From Microcoleus sp. AS-A8 (lineage in GTDB: Bacteria; Cyanobacteriota; Cyanobacteriia; Cyanobacteriales; Coleofasciculaceae), in NCBI GenBank assembly GCA_039962225.1, contig JAMPKV010000013.1, positions 124,001-188,000 on the forward strand: a stretch of 64,000 nt of DNA. The letters are read 5' to 3'. The notes under the pieces were generated by a model. The model was not told the DNA's origin. It saw only the letters and a program-made list of their open reading frames with translations, and did no database searches. This document shows positions 9,148 through 16,293 of this stretch, one piece after another. Position numbers and translations under genes: made by a program. The first letter of the stretch is position 1. Every line of letters begins with the position of its first letter.

Positions 9148-9470
9148 AGACTTACAGAGCTTATGTTCAGCAAGCGTTAAAAGACTATGCGAGTCTGGGT
9201 TCACCGGATGATGATGTTGAGACTCAGCTAATTTTTGATACTGAGGGCGATCATTACCAGTTAGTTTACGCGGGGTGGAAGAATCGACGCCGGAGGTATG
9301 GGTGTGTTTTGCACCTAGATATAAAAGATGGGAAAATCTGGATACAGCATGATGGAACAGAGATTGGGATAGCCAATGAGTTAGTTAAGTTGGGTATTCC
9401 GAAAGAGGATATTGTTTTAGCGTTTCACGAACCTTTTGTTAGACCCTATACAGGGTTTGCAGTCGGTTAA
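9132..9470 (+). CDS. xisI: XisI-family protein, partner of XisH
   Basis: XisI-family proteins are about 110 residues and nearly always directly follow xisH. This 112-residue protein starts at the ATG inside the end of xisH; an in-frame TTG at 9126 is possible but less likely. Family features seen are LETYRAYVQQALKDYA, DTEGDHYQLVYAGW, HLDIKDGKIWIQHDGTE and the closing EPFVRPYTGFAVG. No catalytic motif is known for the family. The fixed pairing and overlap suggest that XisI binds XisH, possibly as regulator or specificity subunit; this is inference. The downstream spacer carries a second GTAGGGGC-type repeat. Confidence 0.92.
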   Translation: MANKLETYRAYVQQALKDYASLGSPDDDVETQLIFDTEGDHYQLVYAGWKNRRRRYGCVLHLDIKDGKIWIQHDGTEIGIANELVKLGIPKEDIVLAFHEPFVRPYTGFAVG

Positions 9471-9550
9471 ATTTGTGAGGGTTGTAGAGCGTTGGTTCAT
9501 TAATAGTAAGGGCAATACTTTTCGCTCTTCGATTGCCCCTCAATGGTTTT

Positions 9551-9577
9551 GGGGCAGGCACAAGGCACTGCCCCTAC
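9551..9577. repeat. Degenerate GTAGGGGC-type palindrome downstream of xisI
   Basis: GGGGCAG pairs with CTGCCCC across a 10-base loop and is followed by TAC, giving the same GCCCCTAC end as the repeat at 8633-8660. Another GCCCC just upstream (about 9536) can pair with the same GGGGC, so the hairpins are mutually exclusive. Confidence 0.65.
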
Positions 9578-9638
9578 GAAAAATCAATGTTTTTAGAACT
9601 ACTAAGCTGACGAACTCAAGCTTATTAAGGTAGTCAAA

Positions 9639-9941
9639 TCATTGATTATTTGTTTTTTGATGACCTACAGTTTTTTTCTTAATGCCAACTCTTGAAAGTG
9701 TAAACCACAATGTTATTGTTCCTAATATAAAAAGCAACGATGAGTTACTTATAGTAATAGATCCTATTTTTTCAACATACATATTCCCCCATCCCATCAA
9801 AATCAAAAAACCACCAAACATCAGCCAAGCACTAGAGATAAAACCTGCCCATAGCTTTGATAGAATGGTAGTTTCATCAGAATCTACTATTCTAGAGGGT
9901 AGAAAAATTTCTACTATTTTTTGGATGTCTTCAGCCTTCAT
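9639..9941 (-). CDS. Small two-TM membrane protein, unknown
   Basis: A 100-residue protein with an amphipathic N-terminus (MKAEDIQKIVEIFLPSRI), two membrane helices (about residues 30-50 and 63-84) and a basic Lys-rich tail on the cytosolic side by the positive-inside rule. I do not recognise a family. The ribosome-binding site is weak. An overlapping plus-strand frame (9682-10005) reads as a shadow with no plausible signal or domain. The base composition is more AT-rich than the flanks, like the neighbouring accessory genes. Confidence 0.55.
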   Translation of the reverse strand: MKAEDIQKIVEIFLPSRIVDSDETTILSKLWAGFISSAWLMFGGFLILMGWGNMYVEKIGSITISNSSLLFILGTITLWFTLSRVGIKKKTVGHQKTNNQ

Positions 9942-10097
9942 GGAAGTTCTATCTTGTCACACAACAATTCAAGCTTATTTAAAAAAAGGTTTGTTGTCTT
10001 CGTAAAATTCACTGAAAAATTCTTACTGGAACGATTACAAATTCAGTAATAACACGTAGCTCTGATATCTGATTTTAGCGATCGCTCCCCTCATCCC

Positions 10098-10343
10098 CTA
10101 CGACTGACTCTCATCGTTAAACGAATCATCCAGATACAGCCGAATAAACTCCTCTGCTGCCGCAGGGTCAATCTTCTGAAGTCCCCTCCTAATTTCAAGG
10201 ATTGCATCACCGGATGGGTCTCTATTTTCATTGACCCAACGGTTAATACTGGAACGCCCAGTACCCATCGCCACTGCCAACTTATTTTGGCTAATGCCGT
10301 AGGCATCCAAAACCCGCTTTAGCACTGTACCCGCTTTTCCCAT
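10098..10343 (-). CDS. XRE-family helix-turn-helix regulator
   Basis: The 81-residue protein is essentially one Cro/CI-type HTH: LDAYGISQNKLAVAMGTGRSSINRWVNENRDPSGDAILEIRRGLQ (residues about 13-57 in outline), then an acidic C-terminal helix. GISQNKLAVAMG and SSINRWVNE are the two DNA-recognition helices. The ATG at 10343 has an AGAGG only one base upstream, so a GTG six codons in is an alternative start. It faces a divergent pair of small genes across a 20-bp-arm inverted repeat (10379-10434), the obvious candidate operator. Likely an autoregulatory repressor; whether it serves as an antitoxin-like or developmental regulator cannot be told. Confidence 0.88.
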   Translation of the reverse strand: MGKAGTVLKRVLDAYGISQNKLAVAMGTGRSSINRWVNENRDPSGDAILEIRRGLQKIDPAAAEEFIRLYLDDSFNDESQS

Positions 10344-10378
10344 GCCTCTGATTGTGTCAAAGGCTCATGACCTCGTAA

Positions 10379-10434
10379 ATGTTGACAAAGATCGACATCT
10401 GGATAAAACTAATAATGTCGCACTTTGTCAACAT
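10379..10434. promoter_or_regulatory. Large inverted repeat: putative operator with divergent promoters
   Basis: Arms of 20 bp (10379-10398 and 10415-10434) match at 17 of 20 positions around a 16-base spacer. Each arm contains TTGACA pointing inwards (10382-10387 on plus; complement of 10426-10431 on minus), so each arm could be the -35 box of one of two face-to-face promoters whose -10 regions fall in the AT-rich spacer or opposite arm. It lies between the XRE gene and the divergent 82-residue gene. Binding by the XRE protein is inferred. Confidence 0.7.
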
Positions 10435-10464
10435 CACTGTCACCAGAAAAGCAGGTAAATCCCA

Positions 10465-10713
10465 ATGACAGAAGACTTTATTCCCGACCAAACTCCCGAC
10501 CCTGAAACGCCTCACCCAGCCAACACCCCATCAGAACCCAACCGAGTCCCCCTCAAAATCCTGGTCATCAGTTCCCCCAAAGTTGTCAATAACACCATTC
10601 ACACCTTCTATCGCCTGGGATACGCCGAAGTGAGCGAATGGAGCAAGCCACAACCCACCCAAAATCCAGGCGAAGTGATGAGCGTCCTCAGCCGCCGTGT
10701 CCAGCTCAACTAA
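10465..10713 (+). CDS. Conserved-looking 82-aa protein, unknown function
   Basis: The first 25 residues are Pro/Asp/Thr-rich and probably disordered (MTEDFIPDQTPDPETP). The remainder is a compact block starting VPLKILVISSPKVVNNTIHTFYRLGYAEVSEWSKP and ending EVMSVLSRRVQLN. No signal peptide, metal motif or membrane segment is seen. The start ATG lies 30 bases after the inverted-repeat operator, so it should be co-regulated with the divergent XRE gene. I believe similar proteins occur in other cyanobacteria but cannot assign a function. Confidence 0.7.
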   Translation: MTEDFIPDQTPDPETPHPANTPSEPNRVPLKILVISSPKVVNNTIHTFYRLGYAEVSEWSKPQPTQNPGEVMSVLSRRVQLN

Positions 10714-10731
10714 AAGATTACCCCCCTCAAT

Positions 10732-10748
10732 CCCCCCGCAACGGGGGG
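10732..10748. terminator. GC hairpin between two small genes
   Basis: CCCCCCG-CAA-CGGGGGG forms a 7-bp all-GC stem 18 bases after the 82-residue gene. There is no T run, so it may be a pause or processing site or an interspersed repeat (the CCCCCC/GGGGGG motif recurs at 34953-34971) rather than a true terminator. Confidence 0.4.
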
Positions 10749-10835
10749 AAGCAAGAATTATATCTGGCTCCCTCCGCGTAATAAGGGTAGTGGGGAGGGG
10801 TTCTTACTAAATGCTCCCCCAATCCCAAAACAACC

Positions 10836-11189
10836 ATGCAACCCCTACGCCACCGCATCAACCCCCAAACCTTTGTTATCACTCTCCGGCAAATCGCCAA
10901 ACACCTGAAAATTAACCAAGAACGCATCCTCAACTGGGAAAAATGGCATAACGTCCTCTGGGTGCATATCCAAGGATTAGGAGGTTACTTCATCAGTTAC
11001 CGCAAGTTAGAACAGTGGATTGCCGCTTGCCGTACCCTAATCCGCTTCTGCCCAAATCTAGAAGCCCTCAACGCTCTTTGGTTACTTATCCTGCAAGAGG
11101 CTCAACGATATGCAGAAGAAGCACTCTCTCGACTCGAAGCAATCTGGCAGCAACGACACACTGATCTATGCGATAGCCAACAGATATAA
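10836..11189 (+). CDS. Unknown 117-aa protein with HTH-like N-terminus
   Basis: A 117-residue protein rich in Arg, Leu and Gln. Residues 14-45 (TFVITLRQIAKHLKINQERILNWEKW in outline) resemble a helix-turn-helix in which LRQIAKHLKI is followed by a recognition-like helix. The C-terminal half is predicted helical (ALWLLILQEAQRYAEEALSRLEAIWQQR). No membrane segment or signal is present. It follows the 82-residue gene by 122 bases on the same strand and could share the operator-controlled transcript, apart from the GC hairpin between them. I do not recognise a named family. Confidence 0.6.
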   Translation: MQPLRHRINPQTFVITLRQIAKHLKINQERILNWEKWHNVLWVHIQGLGGYFISYRKLEQWIAACRTLIRFCPNLEALNALWLLILQEAQRYAEEALSRLEAIWQQRHTDLCDSQQI

Positions 11190-11300
11190 CACTCCAGTGA
11201 ACCTATCCCCACAAGCGATGAACTTATGCCGTCGGGTGAGGAAAAGGAAAAAAGCGCGATCGCTACTCTGTAGAATTACCTTCAAGGCAACGCACAGCAT

Positions 11301-11338
11301 AAAAAAATGCCCTCCTGCATTCACTCAAGAGAGCATTT
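11301..11338 (-). terminator. Intrinsic terminator for the DUF2259-type gene
   Basis: Read on the minus strand, AAATGCTCTCTTG pairs with CAGGAGGGCATTT using two G-U pairs and is followed by a T run. The plus-strand reading has two true mismatches instead, so the direction is clear. It lies about 115 bases beyond the stop of the 11453-12178 gene. Confidence 0.75.
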
Positions 11339-11452
11339 GTGCATTCGTAAATTGAACTGCTGAGCGGGCTGATTGCCTGCTTTATGTCAGCCTACCAAGT
11401 TGAGGTGACATGAAAGTGACAAGGATATGGCAAATCTGCAACAGAGTACCGC

Positions 11453-12178
11453 TCATTGAGTACGCAGTCTCTCAATCGGAAAACTCTGTACAAACGTTGT
11501 CTGTACCAGTCCCTCATAACTTGGTTGCGTCATGTCGATCAAAACCACGGCGTTACGGCGATTGGGCGATAAGCGCACTTCTCTAATCGCATATTTCTGC
11601 ACGGCTTCGCGGTAATTGTTTAAATCTCCAATGGTCAGTTGACGATAATTGTAATTAACCACCAGCCGCATCGAAGCCCGCTCTGTACCAAACGTGCCTC
11701 CAGCTTCAACGGCAGGAATATACTTTTGCTCTAAAGTAATCTGCAATGGCTCTTTTGGGTCATTAATCAGGAATTTATACGTCTCGCTGCTATCGGGATT
11801 GGGTTGGCGAGCAATCATGGGGAGTCTGATTCCGACTTTAAGTAGAGTCAGCTGCAAGTCATACCTAAGCTGTGCAGTTCGTTTGAGTATGTCATCTCCA
11901 GCCGCTTTCGTGGTTAAATTTGAGGCTGAGAGATCATACTCCGTTTTCAGACAGCCATTCCTCACGCAGGAGTTGGTTTCCAAATCGACCATTTGAATTT
12001 GTGCGGTTGGCACTTCTGTAACAGTGTTGCTAAAGCTTTCTAGATAAAGATAGTAACGGCTATCTGGAGAGAAGCCAGACATTCGTCTAGAAGCTCTCAA
12101 CGCACTGGCTAATCCCTCGGAGCTAACCAGAAAGGCGATCGCCACAAACGAGAGTGAAGCCAAGGACAAACGTTTCAT
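11453..12178 (-). CDS. Predicted secreted protein, DUF2259-like
   Basis: A 241-residue protein with a Sec signal peptide (MKRLSLASLSFVAIAFLVSSEGLASA). The mature part begins SGFSPDSRYYLYLES and continues with QIQMVDLETNSCVRNGC, the type of opening seen in DUF2259, a family of predicted secreted proteins. Three cysteines near residues 70-76 (SCVRNGC) could form a disulfide. The C-terminal half carries AVVLIDMTQPSYEGL. Function is unknown; a periplasmic or extracellular location is likely. It is a single-gene unit ending in the intrinsic terminator at 11301-11338. Confidence 0.8.
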   Translation of the reverse strand: MKRLSLASLSFVAIAFLVSSEGLASALRASRRMSGFSPDSRYYLYLESFSNTVTEVPTAQIQMVDLETNSCVRNGCLKTEYDLSASNLTTKAAGDDILKRTAQLRYDLQLTLLKVGIRLPMIARQPNPDSSETYKFLINDPKEPLQITLEQKYIPAVEAGGTFGTERASMRLVVNYNYRQLTIGDLNNYREAVQKYAIREVRLSPNRRNAVVLIDMTQPSYEGLVQTTFVQSFPIERLRTQ

Positions 12179-12240
12179 ATTGGGACTGAAATCTTCTAAA
12201 GGATGAAAGAATTTTTACACTTCGTACTTCATCCTTCCCA

Positions 12241-12280
12241 AAAAAAATTCAAGGCATTCTTTTTAGGAAAGAATGCCTTG
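12241..12280 (-). terminator. Strong intrinsic terminator for the 66-aa gene
   Basis: A perfect 13-bp stem (CAAGGCATTCTTT with its complement, 5-base loop) is followed on the minus strand by AATTTTTTTT. It separates the 12387-12587 gene from the next minus-strand gene. Confidence 0.88.
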
Positions 12281-12386
12281 CTTCGTATTCATGACTGATT
12301 CAAGGGAATGATGTTTCTAATTTTAGAGTTACAGGCACCTAATAGTGCAGTGAAACTCGTCGTCAATTCTACACTTGTGAGTCACT

Positions 12387-12587
12387 TTAGCTGAGTGAAG
12401 CGCCACTGCGATCATAGCTAGAGCGGAAGCTAGGATGCGCCTTACCTTGAATATGATTCCAGTACTCTGTCGCATCGATATCCATACCCACTTCAGCAGC
12501 CGCACGACCAAGCATAGATTGCTGACGATTTTTGATGAGGTGATGGTGACGCATCATCAGGGCACGAGCTTGTTCTTGAGTAGACAT
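12387..12587 (-). CDS. Conserved small cyanobacterial protein (66 aa), unknown
   Basis: Starts MSTQEQARALMMRHHHLIKN with a GGAG ribosome-binding site 9 bases upstream. Notable features are the MRHHHLIKNRQQSML segment, an Ala-rich helix (GRAAAEVGMDID) and the terminal block HIQGKAHPSFRSSYDRSGASL. It is soluble, basic and His-rich, with a strong terminator of its own, which supports a real and well-expressed monocistronic gene. I believe close homologues exist across filamentous cyanobacteria, but I know no function. The His cluster could bind metal; this is speculation. Overlapping frames on both strands are shadows. Confidence 0.78.
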   Translation of the reverse strand: MSTQEQARALMMRHHHLIKNRQQSMLGRAAAEVGMDIDATEYWNHIQGKAHPSFRSSYDRSGASLS

Positions 12588-12952
12588 AATTGGGATTCTC
12601 CGATTGCTTTAGTAAGGTTTAATTGAATTATTTTCTCTTGACTCCTCAACTATAACAAAAAATTCTGTAGCAAAATATACGAAACGCTGATTTTAATAAA
12701 TTTTTACTCTTTTTTCTTAAATGCATAAATGTCATACGCTGTCAAGAGAGTAAAGCCGACTCAGCCGCGACAACCCTCAACACAGGCTGGATTTCCAGAA
12801 AACCTTGTAATACCAAGCCGCCGAGCAGCCCTTCTTGCTATCGAGTGCAGCGAATCAAATTGATGAAAAAATTGTTACAACTTGTGTACTTACGGCGCAG
12901 GGAATTGGGCACAAGAGTTGAAAGTTAGCAAGTTGTTCGGCAAACCTGTTGG
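12588..12952. other. Spacer, nothing recognised
   Basis: About 365 bases with an AT-rich part next to the 66-aa gene (its promoter region) and a mixed part beyond. No ORF with a ribosome-binding site, no RNA gene and no strong hairpin were seen. Confidence 0.5.
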
Positions 12953-13774
12953 TTATTCTACAGGCTTAAGCTCTAATCGATAGCGATAGAGAGCCACAGG
13001 TTGCTCTAAAGCTTTGAAATAATTGGGATCTTGGGGAGAGAGATAAATGGCGGTGATTTGGTCAGCCTCAATCACTAAACTAGGTGACGGCTTTAGCTGA
13101 TAGGCGGTTGTCGTTTCCACCTGATTGAAATAAGGTTGAGGTGTTCCCCGAAAGAATTGGTTGGAAACTTCAGTACCAATAAACTGATCGAGGGCTGGAG
13201 TTTCAGAGGCTCGACCCGTAACGATCGAAATCAGTTGCAGCCCGGTTTGCAGAAACGTAATTTGGCGATTAGGAGAATTGGGATCGACTTTTACCGATTG
13301 AACTCTGGCGTCGCCTAAATAAGCTTTCGCAATATTCAATCCATTAAATGCCCGGTCTGCGACTACTTTAGGAGTTTCTTCAGGGCGGGATAACTGCGAT
13401 TTTCCGGAACTTTGCAGGGTGAAGCGAGGAAAGCGAGTGGCGATGACAGAGGCTTGAGGCGTAACAGCTTGAAATCGCACCAGAAAGTTGACTGGCTCAT
13501 TTAGATAGCGGCGATTGCTTTCAAACCCTGGTGTTACTACATCTGGCGCTAGAGGGGCGACTTGCTCGACTAATGTGCTCGTCACGTTCCAGGTTCCTTG
13601 CATCCAATCAGGATAAATCAAATCTTCCTGGGGTGTAGTAACAGGAGGTTTATTCTCCCAATTAGGAAACTGCGCCAAACGGTCAGCTAACTGACCTGCT
13701 CGTGCTTCACCGCTCCAAATCAGTAAGATTAGACTCAGGCATAATCCTAAAATTTTTCTGATAATCACTACCAC
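12953..13774 (-). CDS. Exported conserved cyanobacterial protein (DUF6816-like), unknown
   Basis: A 273-residue protein with a signal peptide (residues 1-26, ending GEARAG), then LADRLAQFPNWENKPPVTTPQEDLIYPDWMQGTW in outline and a beta-rich body (FLVRFQAVTPQASVIATRF, VKVDPNSPNRQITFLQTGLQLIS). This layout resembles a cyanobacterial/plastid family now listed as DUF6816; I am moderately sure of that link. Location is probably thylakoid lumen or periplasm. The start is GTG at 13774, with another GTG two codons later; no ATG is available before the signal sequence. Function unknown. Confidence 0.8.
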   Translation of the reverse strand: MVVIIRKILGLCLSLILLIWSGEARAGQLADRLAQFPNWENKPPVTTPQEDLIYPDWMQGTWNVTSTLVEQVAPLAPDVVTPGFESNRRYLNEPVNFLVRFQAVTPQASVIATRFPRFTLQSSGKSQLSRPEETPKVVADRAFNGLNIAKAYLGDARVQSVKVDPNSPNRQITFLQTGLQLISIVTGRASETPALDQFIGTEVSNQFFRGTPQPYFNQVETTTAYQLKPSPSLVIEADQITAIYLSPQDPNYFKALEQPVALYRYRLELKPVE

Positions 13775-13796
13775 AATTGAGTCTATTTTTTCTCAA

Positions 13797-13825
13797 ATAC
13801 CCGACTTCCTGAAGAGGTCGGGTAT
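13797..13825 (-). terminator. Hairpin after the ChuX-like gene
   Basis: ATACCCGAC pairs with GTCGGGTAT, with an additional small TTC/GAA stem inside. It sits 30 bases beyond the 13854-14252 gene, with TTT following on the minus strand. The CCCGACTTC core also resembles the interspersed hairpin at 35233-35265, so it may be a repeat used as a terminator. Confidence 0.55.
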
Positions 13826-13853
13826 CTTGGCATTTCCGAATCATTGAGGACTG

Positions 13854-14252
13854 CTATAGAGCTTCAGGTTGCCAAATTTCTCCGTATTTTTCTCGCAGGG
13901 ATTGCCACGCTTCTACCTGTCCTGGTTCGTATTCTCCGGGCTTACCCCATTGCAGAAATGCACTGAGCGCAGGTTCGTCTTTCTCATCCAGAAAGCGAAT
14001 CGCATAGGTCGTGAAATTGCCTCGTTTGGCTTCACCTGTTTCAAATTTGACCTGTTTAATTGCATCCATATTCAGGTGAAACTCTAAGGTATCTTTATGC
14101 ATATTGGCATACTTACCCTTAGGCAACTCGGCATAAAATATCTTTTCAATTGTAGTCTTGACCTCCAAAACGGCTGCACTACTGGTAACAATGAGACGTA
14201 ATGTTCCGAGGGTTTCGCAAGCTTCTAAAAATTCTTTCAGGCTAGTCGTCAT
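13854..14252 (-). CDS. ChuX/HutX-family haem-binding-like protein
   Basis: ChuX/HutX proteins bind haem in the cytosol and are linked to haem uptake, storage or degradation. This 132-residue protein shows the family order: LRLIVTSSAAVLEVKTTIEKIFY, then KYANMHKDTLEFHLNMDAIKQVKFETG, and a final beta-helix unit ending FLQWGKPGEYEPGQVEAWQSLREKYG. The HKDTLEFHLNMD segment corresponds to the HLHL-type core of the family. No haem transporter or haem oxygenase gene is nearby, so the role could be haem trafficking or sensing. Monocistronic, with a hairpin after it. Confidence 0.78.
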   Translation of the reverse strand: MTTSLKEFLEACETLGTLRLIVTSSAAVLEVKTTIEKIFYAELPKGKYANMHKDTLEFHLNMDAIKQVKFETGEAKRGNFTTYAIRFLDEKDEPALSAFLQWGKPGEYEPGQVEAWQSLREKYGEIWQPEAL

Positions 14253-14341
14253 AAAAATAGGTTGGGATCAAGATTGAAACGGCATACGACAATGAAGGAG
14301 ATGAGAAGAAAGTGTGACTTCATTCCCTATTCTCCAATTCC

Positions 14342-15298
14342 CTATTGCTCATGCTGTTCGTAAGCGGCGACGATTCGCTGAACGAGGGGATTCCGGACAA
14401 CATCTTTAGTCGTCAGTTTGCAAAAGGCGATGCCTTCAATGGAATGGAGGATTTTTTGAGCCACAGCCAATCCAGACTGCTGATTGGGTGGTAAATCCGT
14501 CTGAGTAATGTCGCCTGTAACCACCATGCGAGAGCGAAAACCCAGACGTGTCAGCACCATTTTCATCTGAGCCGGCGTTGTATTTTGTGCCTCATCGACA
14601 ATCACAAAGGCATTGCTGAGGGTTCGTCCTCGCATATAGGCTAGGGGGGCAACTTCAATCACCCCTCGTTCCATCAAACTCGGAACTTTTTCTGGATCGA
14701 TTAACTCGTAGAGTGCATCGTAAAGGGGTCGCAGATAAGGATTAATCTTTTGCTGCAAATCGCCGGGTAAGAAACCCAATTTTTCTCCAGCTTCTACCGC
14801 CGGTCGGGTCAAAATTAAGCGCTCGTACTGATTCGCCAGGAGCGCTTGAGCCGCGAGAACAACAGCAAGATAAGTCTTCCCAGTGCCGGCCGGTCCCACA
14901 CAAAAGGTCAAGTCGTGGGTTAATACAGATTTGATGTACTTTCGTTGTCCGAAGGTTTTAGCGCGAACAATATCGCCTTTGCGGGTACGAGCCAGAATAT
15001 CTTGCTGTAAATCCTGTAACTCATCTGAGCGATCAGTATCTAAAGCCTGAAGGGCGGTTTGGATATCCACCTCCGTTACCGCTTTGCCCTCGTTCCAGAA
15101 GGATTTTAGGGATCGCACCAAGGATGAAACCCGTTCAACTTGTTTTTGGGTTCCAGAAATTAACAGTTCTTGCCCTCGCAGCACCAGATTCGTTCCAGTT
15201 AGCCGCGAGAGCGTTTTCAGGTTTTCTTCCCGCTCTCCCGCCAGTGCGATCGCGCTTTCGTTATTTGGTAGCTGAATAGTCTTTGGTACTTCACTCAT
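14342..15298 (-). CDS. phoH: PhoH-like ATPase
   Basis: PhoH-like proteins are cytosolic P-loop ATPases tied to RNA metabolism and ribosome biogenesis. The 318-residue protein has an N-terminal KH-like region (LSRLTGTNLVLRGQELLISG), the Walker A motif VGPAGTGKTYLAVVLA, then TRPAVEAGEKLGFLPGDLQQKINPYLRPLYDAL, Walker B-like AFVIVDEAQNTTPAQMKM and the sensor VVTGDITQTDLP, all characteristic. It is last of four same-strand genes (ffh, rpsP, KH protein, phoH), a conserved cyanobacterial order that fits a translation/RNA role. A 249-base gap with TTCAAC repeats separates it from the KH gene. Confidence 0.95.
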   Translation of the reverse strand: MSEVPKTIQLPNNESAIALAGEREENLKTLSRLTGTNLVLRGQELLISGTQKQVERVSSLVRSLKSFWNEGKAVTEVDIQTALQALDTDRSDELQDLQQDILARTRKGDIVRAKTFGQRKYIKSVLTHDLTFCVGPAGTGKTYLAVVLAAQALLANQYERLILTRPAVEAGEKLGFLPGDLQQKINPYLRPLYDALYELIDPEKVPSLMERGVIEVAPLAYMRGRTLSNAFVIVDEAQNTTPAQMKMVLTRLGFRSRMVVTGDITQTDLPPNQQSGLAVAQKILHSIEGIAFCKLTTKDVVRNPLVQRIVAAYEQHEQ

Positions 15299-15503
15299 GC
15301 CGACAATGGCTCTAAAAGTTGAAAGTTTTTGAGGTATTAGGTGTGAAAAGTTGGTCAGTTGAATGTTGCAAGTTTGGCAGACAACTTAAAATTCTCTAAC
15401 CAACCCCAGTCTCCTGCTTAATAGAGAGCAGCACGAGAGCCTCTACTATTGGAGAACGGTTCCGCTTGAGCGCATGTTTCGCCAACACCGCCTGGTAAAC
15501 GGC

Positions 15504-15545
15504 TTTCAAACCTTCAACCTTTTAACCTTTAACCTTCAACCTTTT
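15504..15545. repeat. TTCAACC/TTTAACC short repeat tract
   Basis: Degenerate heptamers (CCTTCAA, CCTTTTAA, CCTTTAA) lie directly after the KH gene stop on its downstream side. Same type as the tract at 5303-5340. Confidence 0.65.
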
Positions 15546-15547
15546 GA

Positions 15548-15958
15548 TTAAGAGCGAGATCTAGGAGCGGGTTTAGACGTTGGTGGGCGGTGAGATGTAG
15601 CTCTTTTTGCAGCCGGTTTACTACTTGAGGAACTCTCTCGCCGGGAACCTTCATTCGGGTCTTCGTAAATATCCAGATGGACAAATTGACCAGCCGCCTG
15701 AGCGGCTGATTGAATGACCGTCCGAATCGCTTGAATGTTGCGTCCTCCCCGACCAAACACGCGTCCCTTCTCTGACCCGTCGAACGCCAACCGAATCCAT
15801 ACCCGCTCATTGGCATTGGATTTCTCGCAGTCTACCTTTAGCGAAGTCGGTGACTCTAAAAACGGCTCGAACAAAAATCGCACAAGACCGATATAGTCCG
15901 GGCTAGCATTTTGAGAGGAGGCGGAGGGTGTTTCAGGCGTGGACTTGTTCGAGAACAT
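15548..15958 (-). CDS. khpA: KH-domain RNA-binding protein (KhpA-like)
   Basis: KhpA is a small single-KH RNA-binding protein. In this 136-residue version the KH core spans about residues 20-100, with the RNA-binding loop [12 protein letters not shown] (GxxG) and the preceding [17 protein letters not shown]. The C-terminal 35 residues are a Ser/Arg/Pro/Lys-rich disordered tail, common in cyanobacterial versions. The ATG at 15958 lies inside the end of rpsP, a 26-base overlap in another frame, so translation is probably coupled. The context (rpsP, ffh, phoH) fits a translation-associated role. Confidence 0.93.
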   Translation of the reverse strand: MFSNKSTPETPSASSQNASPDYIGLVRFLFEPFLESPTSLKVDCEKSNANERVWIRLAFDGSEKGRVFGRGGRNIQAIRTVIQSAAQAAGQFVHLDIYEDPNEGSRRESSSSSKPAAKRATSHRPPTSKPAPRSRS

Positions 15959-16181
15959 TGGCTTTCCTCAGAATATCACGCACTGTATCAGTGGGCTGAG
16001 CACCATTTTGGAGCCATTGGACAATCTCTGGAACTTTGAGCCGTGTTTCATCTGTTCTGGGATTGTAGAAGCCCAATTCTTCTAGAGGGCGTCCATCGCG
16101 ACGTGCATTACTTTGAATTGCGACAATTCGGTAGCTGACCTCACGCTTTTTGCCGTATCGTTTTAATCTCAGTTTGACCAT
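15933..16181 (-). CDS. rpsP: 30S ribosomal protein S16
   Basis: The 82-residue product is full length for bS16, which binds 16S rRNA early in 30S assembly. It starts [20 protein letters not shown] and has the conserved [18 protein letters not shown]. The C-terminus ends VLEQVHA. It is 112 bases downstream of ffh and overlaps the KH gene. Confidence 0.98.
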   Translation of the reverse strand: MVKLRLKRYGKKREVSYRIVAIQSNARRDGRPLEELGFYNPRTDETRLKVPEIVQWLQNGAQPTDTVRDILRKANVLEQVHA

Positions 16182-16293
16182 ATTTAGGAATAATTCACCT
16201 GTTTGATTTTAAGCGATCTCTGGCTCTAAGGTTGGAACGTTGGCAGGTTGGCAGTTGTATCGTGCAACTTTTAACCGGTTAGCATTCAACGCT

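Noticed and set aside
9682-10005. 107-codon plus-strand frame
   Set aside because: Antisense shadow of the minus-strand two-TM gene, without domain or signal.
10379-10434. Inverted repeat read as a mobile-element end
   Set aside because: Position between divergent genes and paired TTGACA boxes fit an operator better; no transposase nearby.
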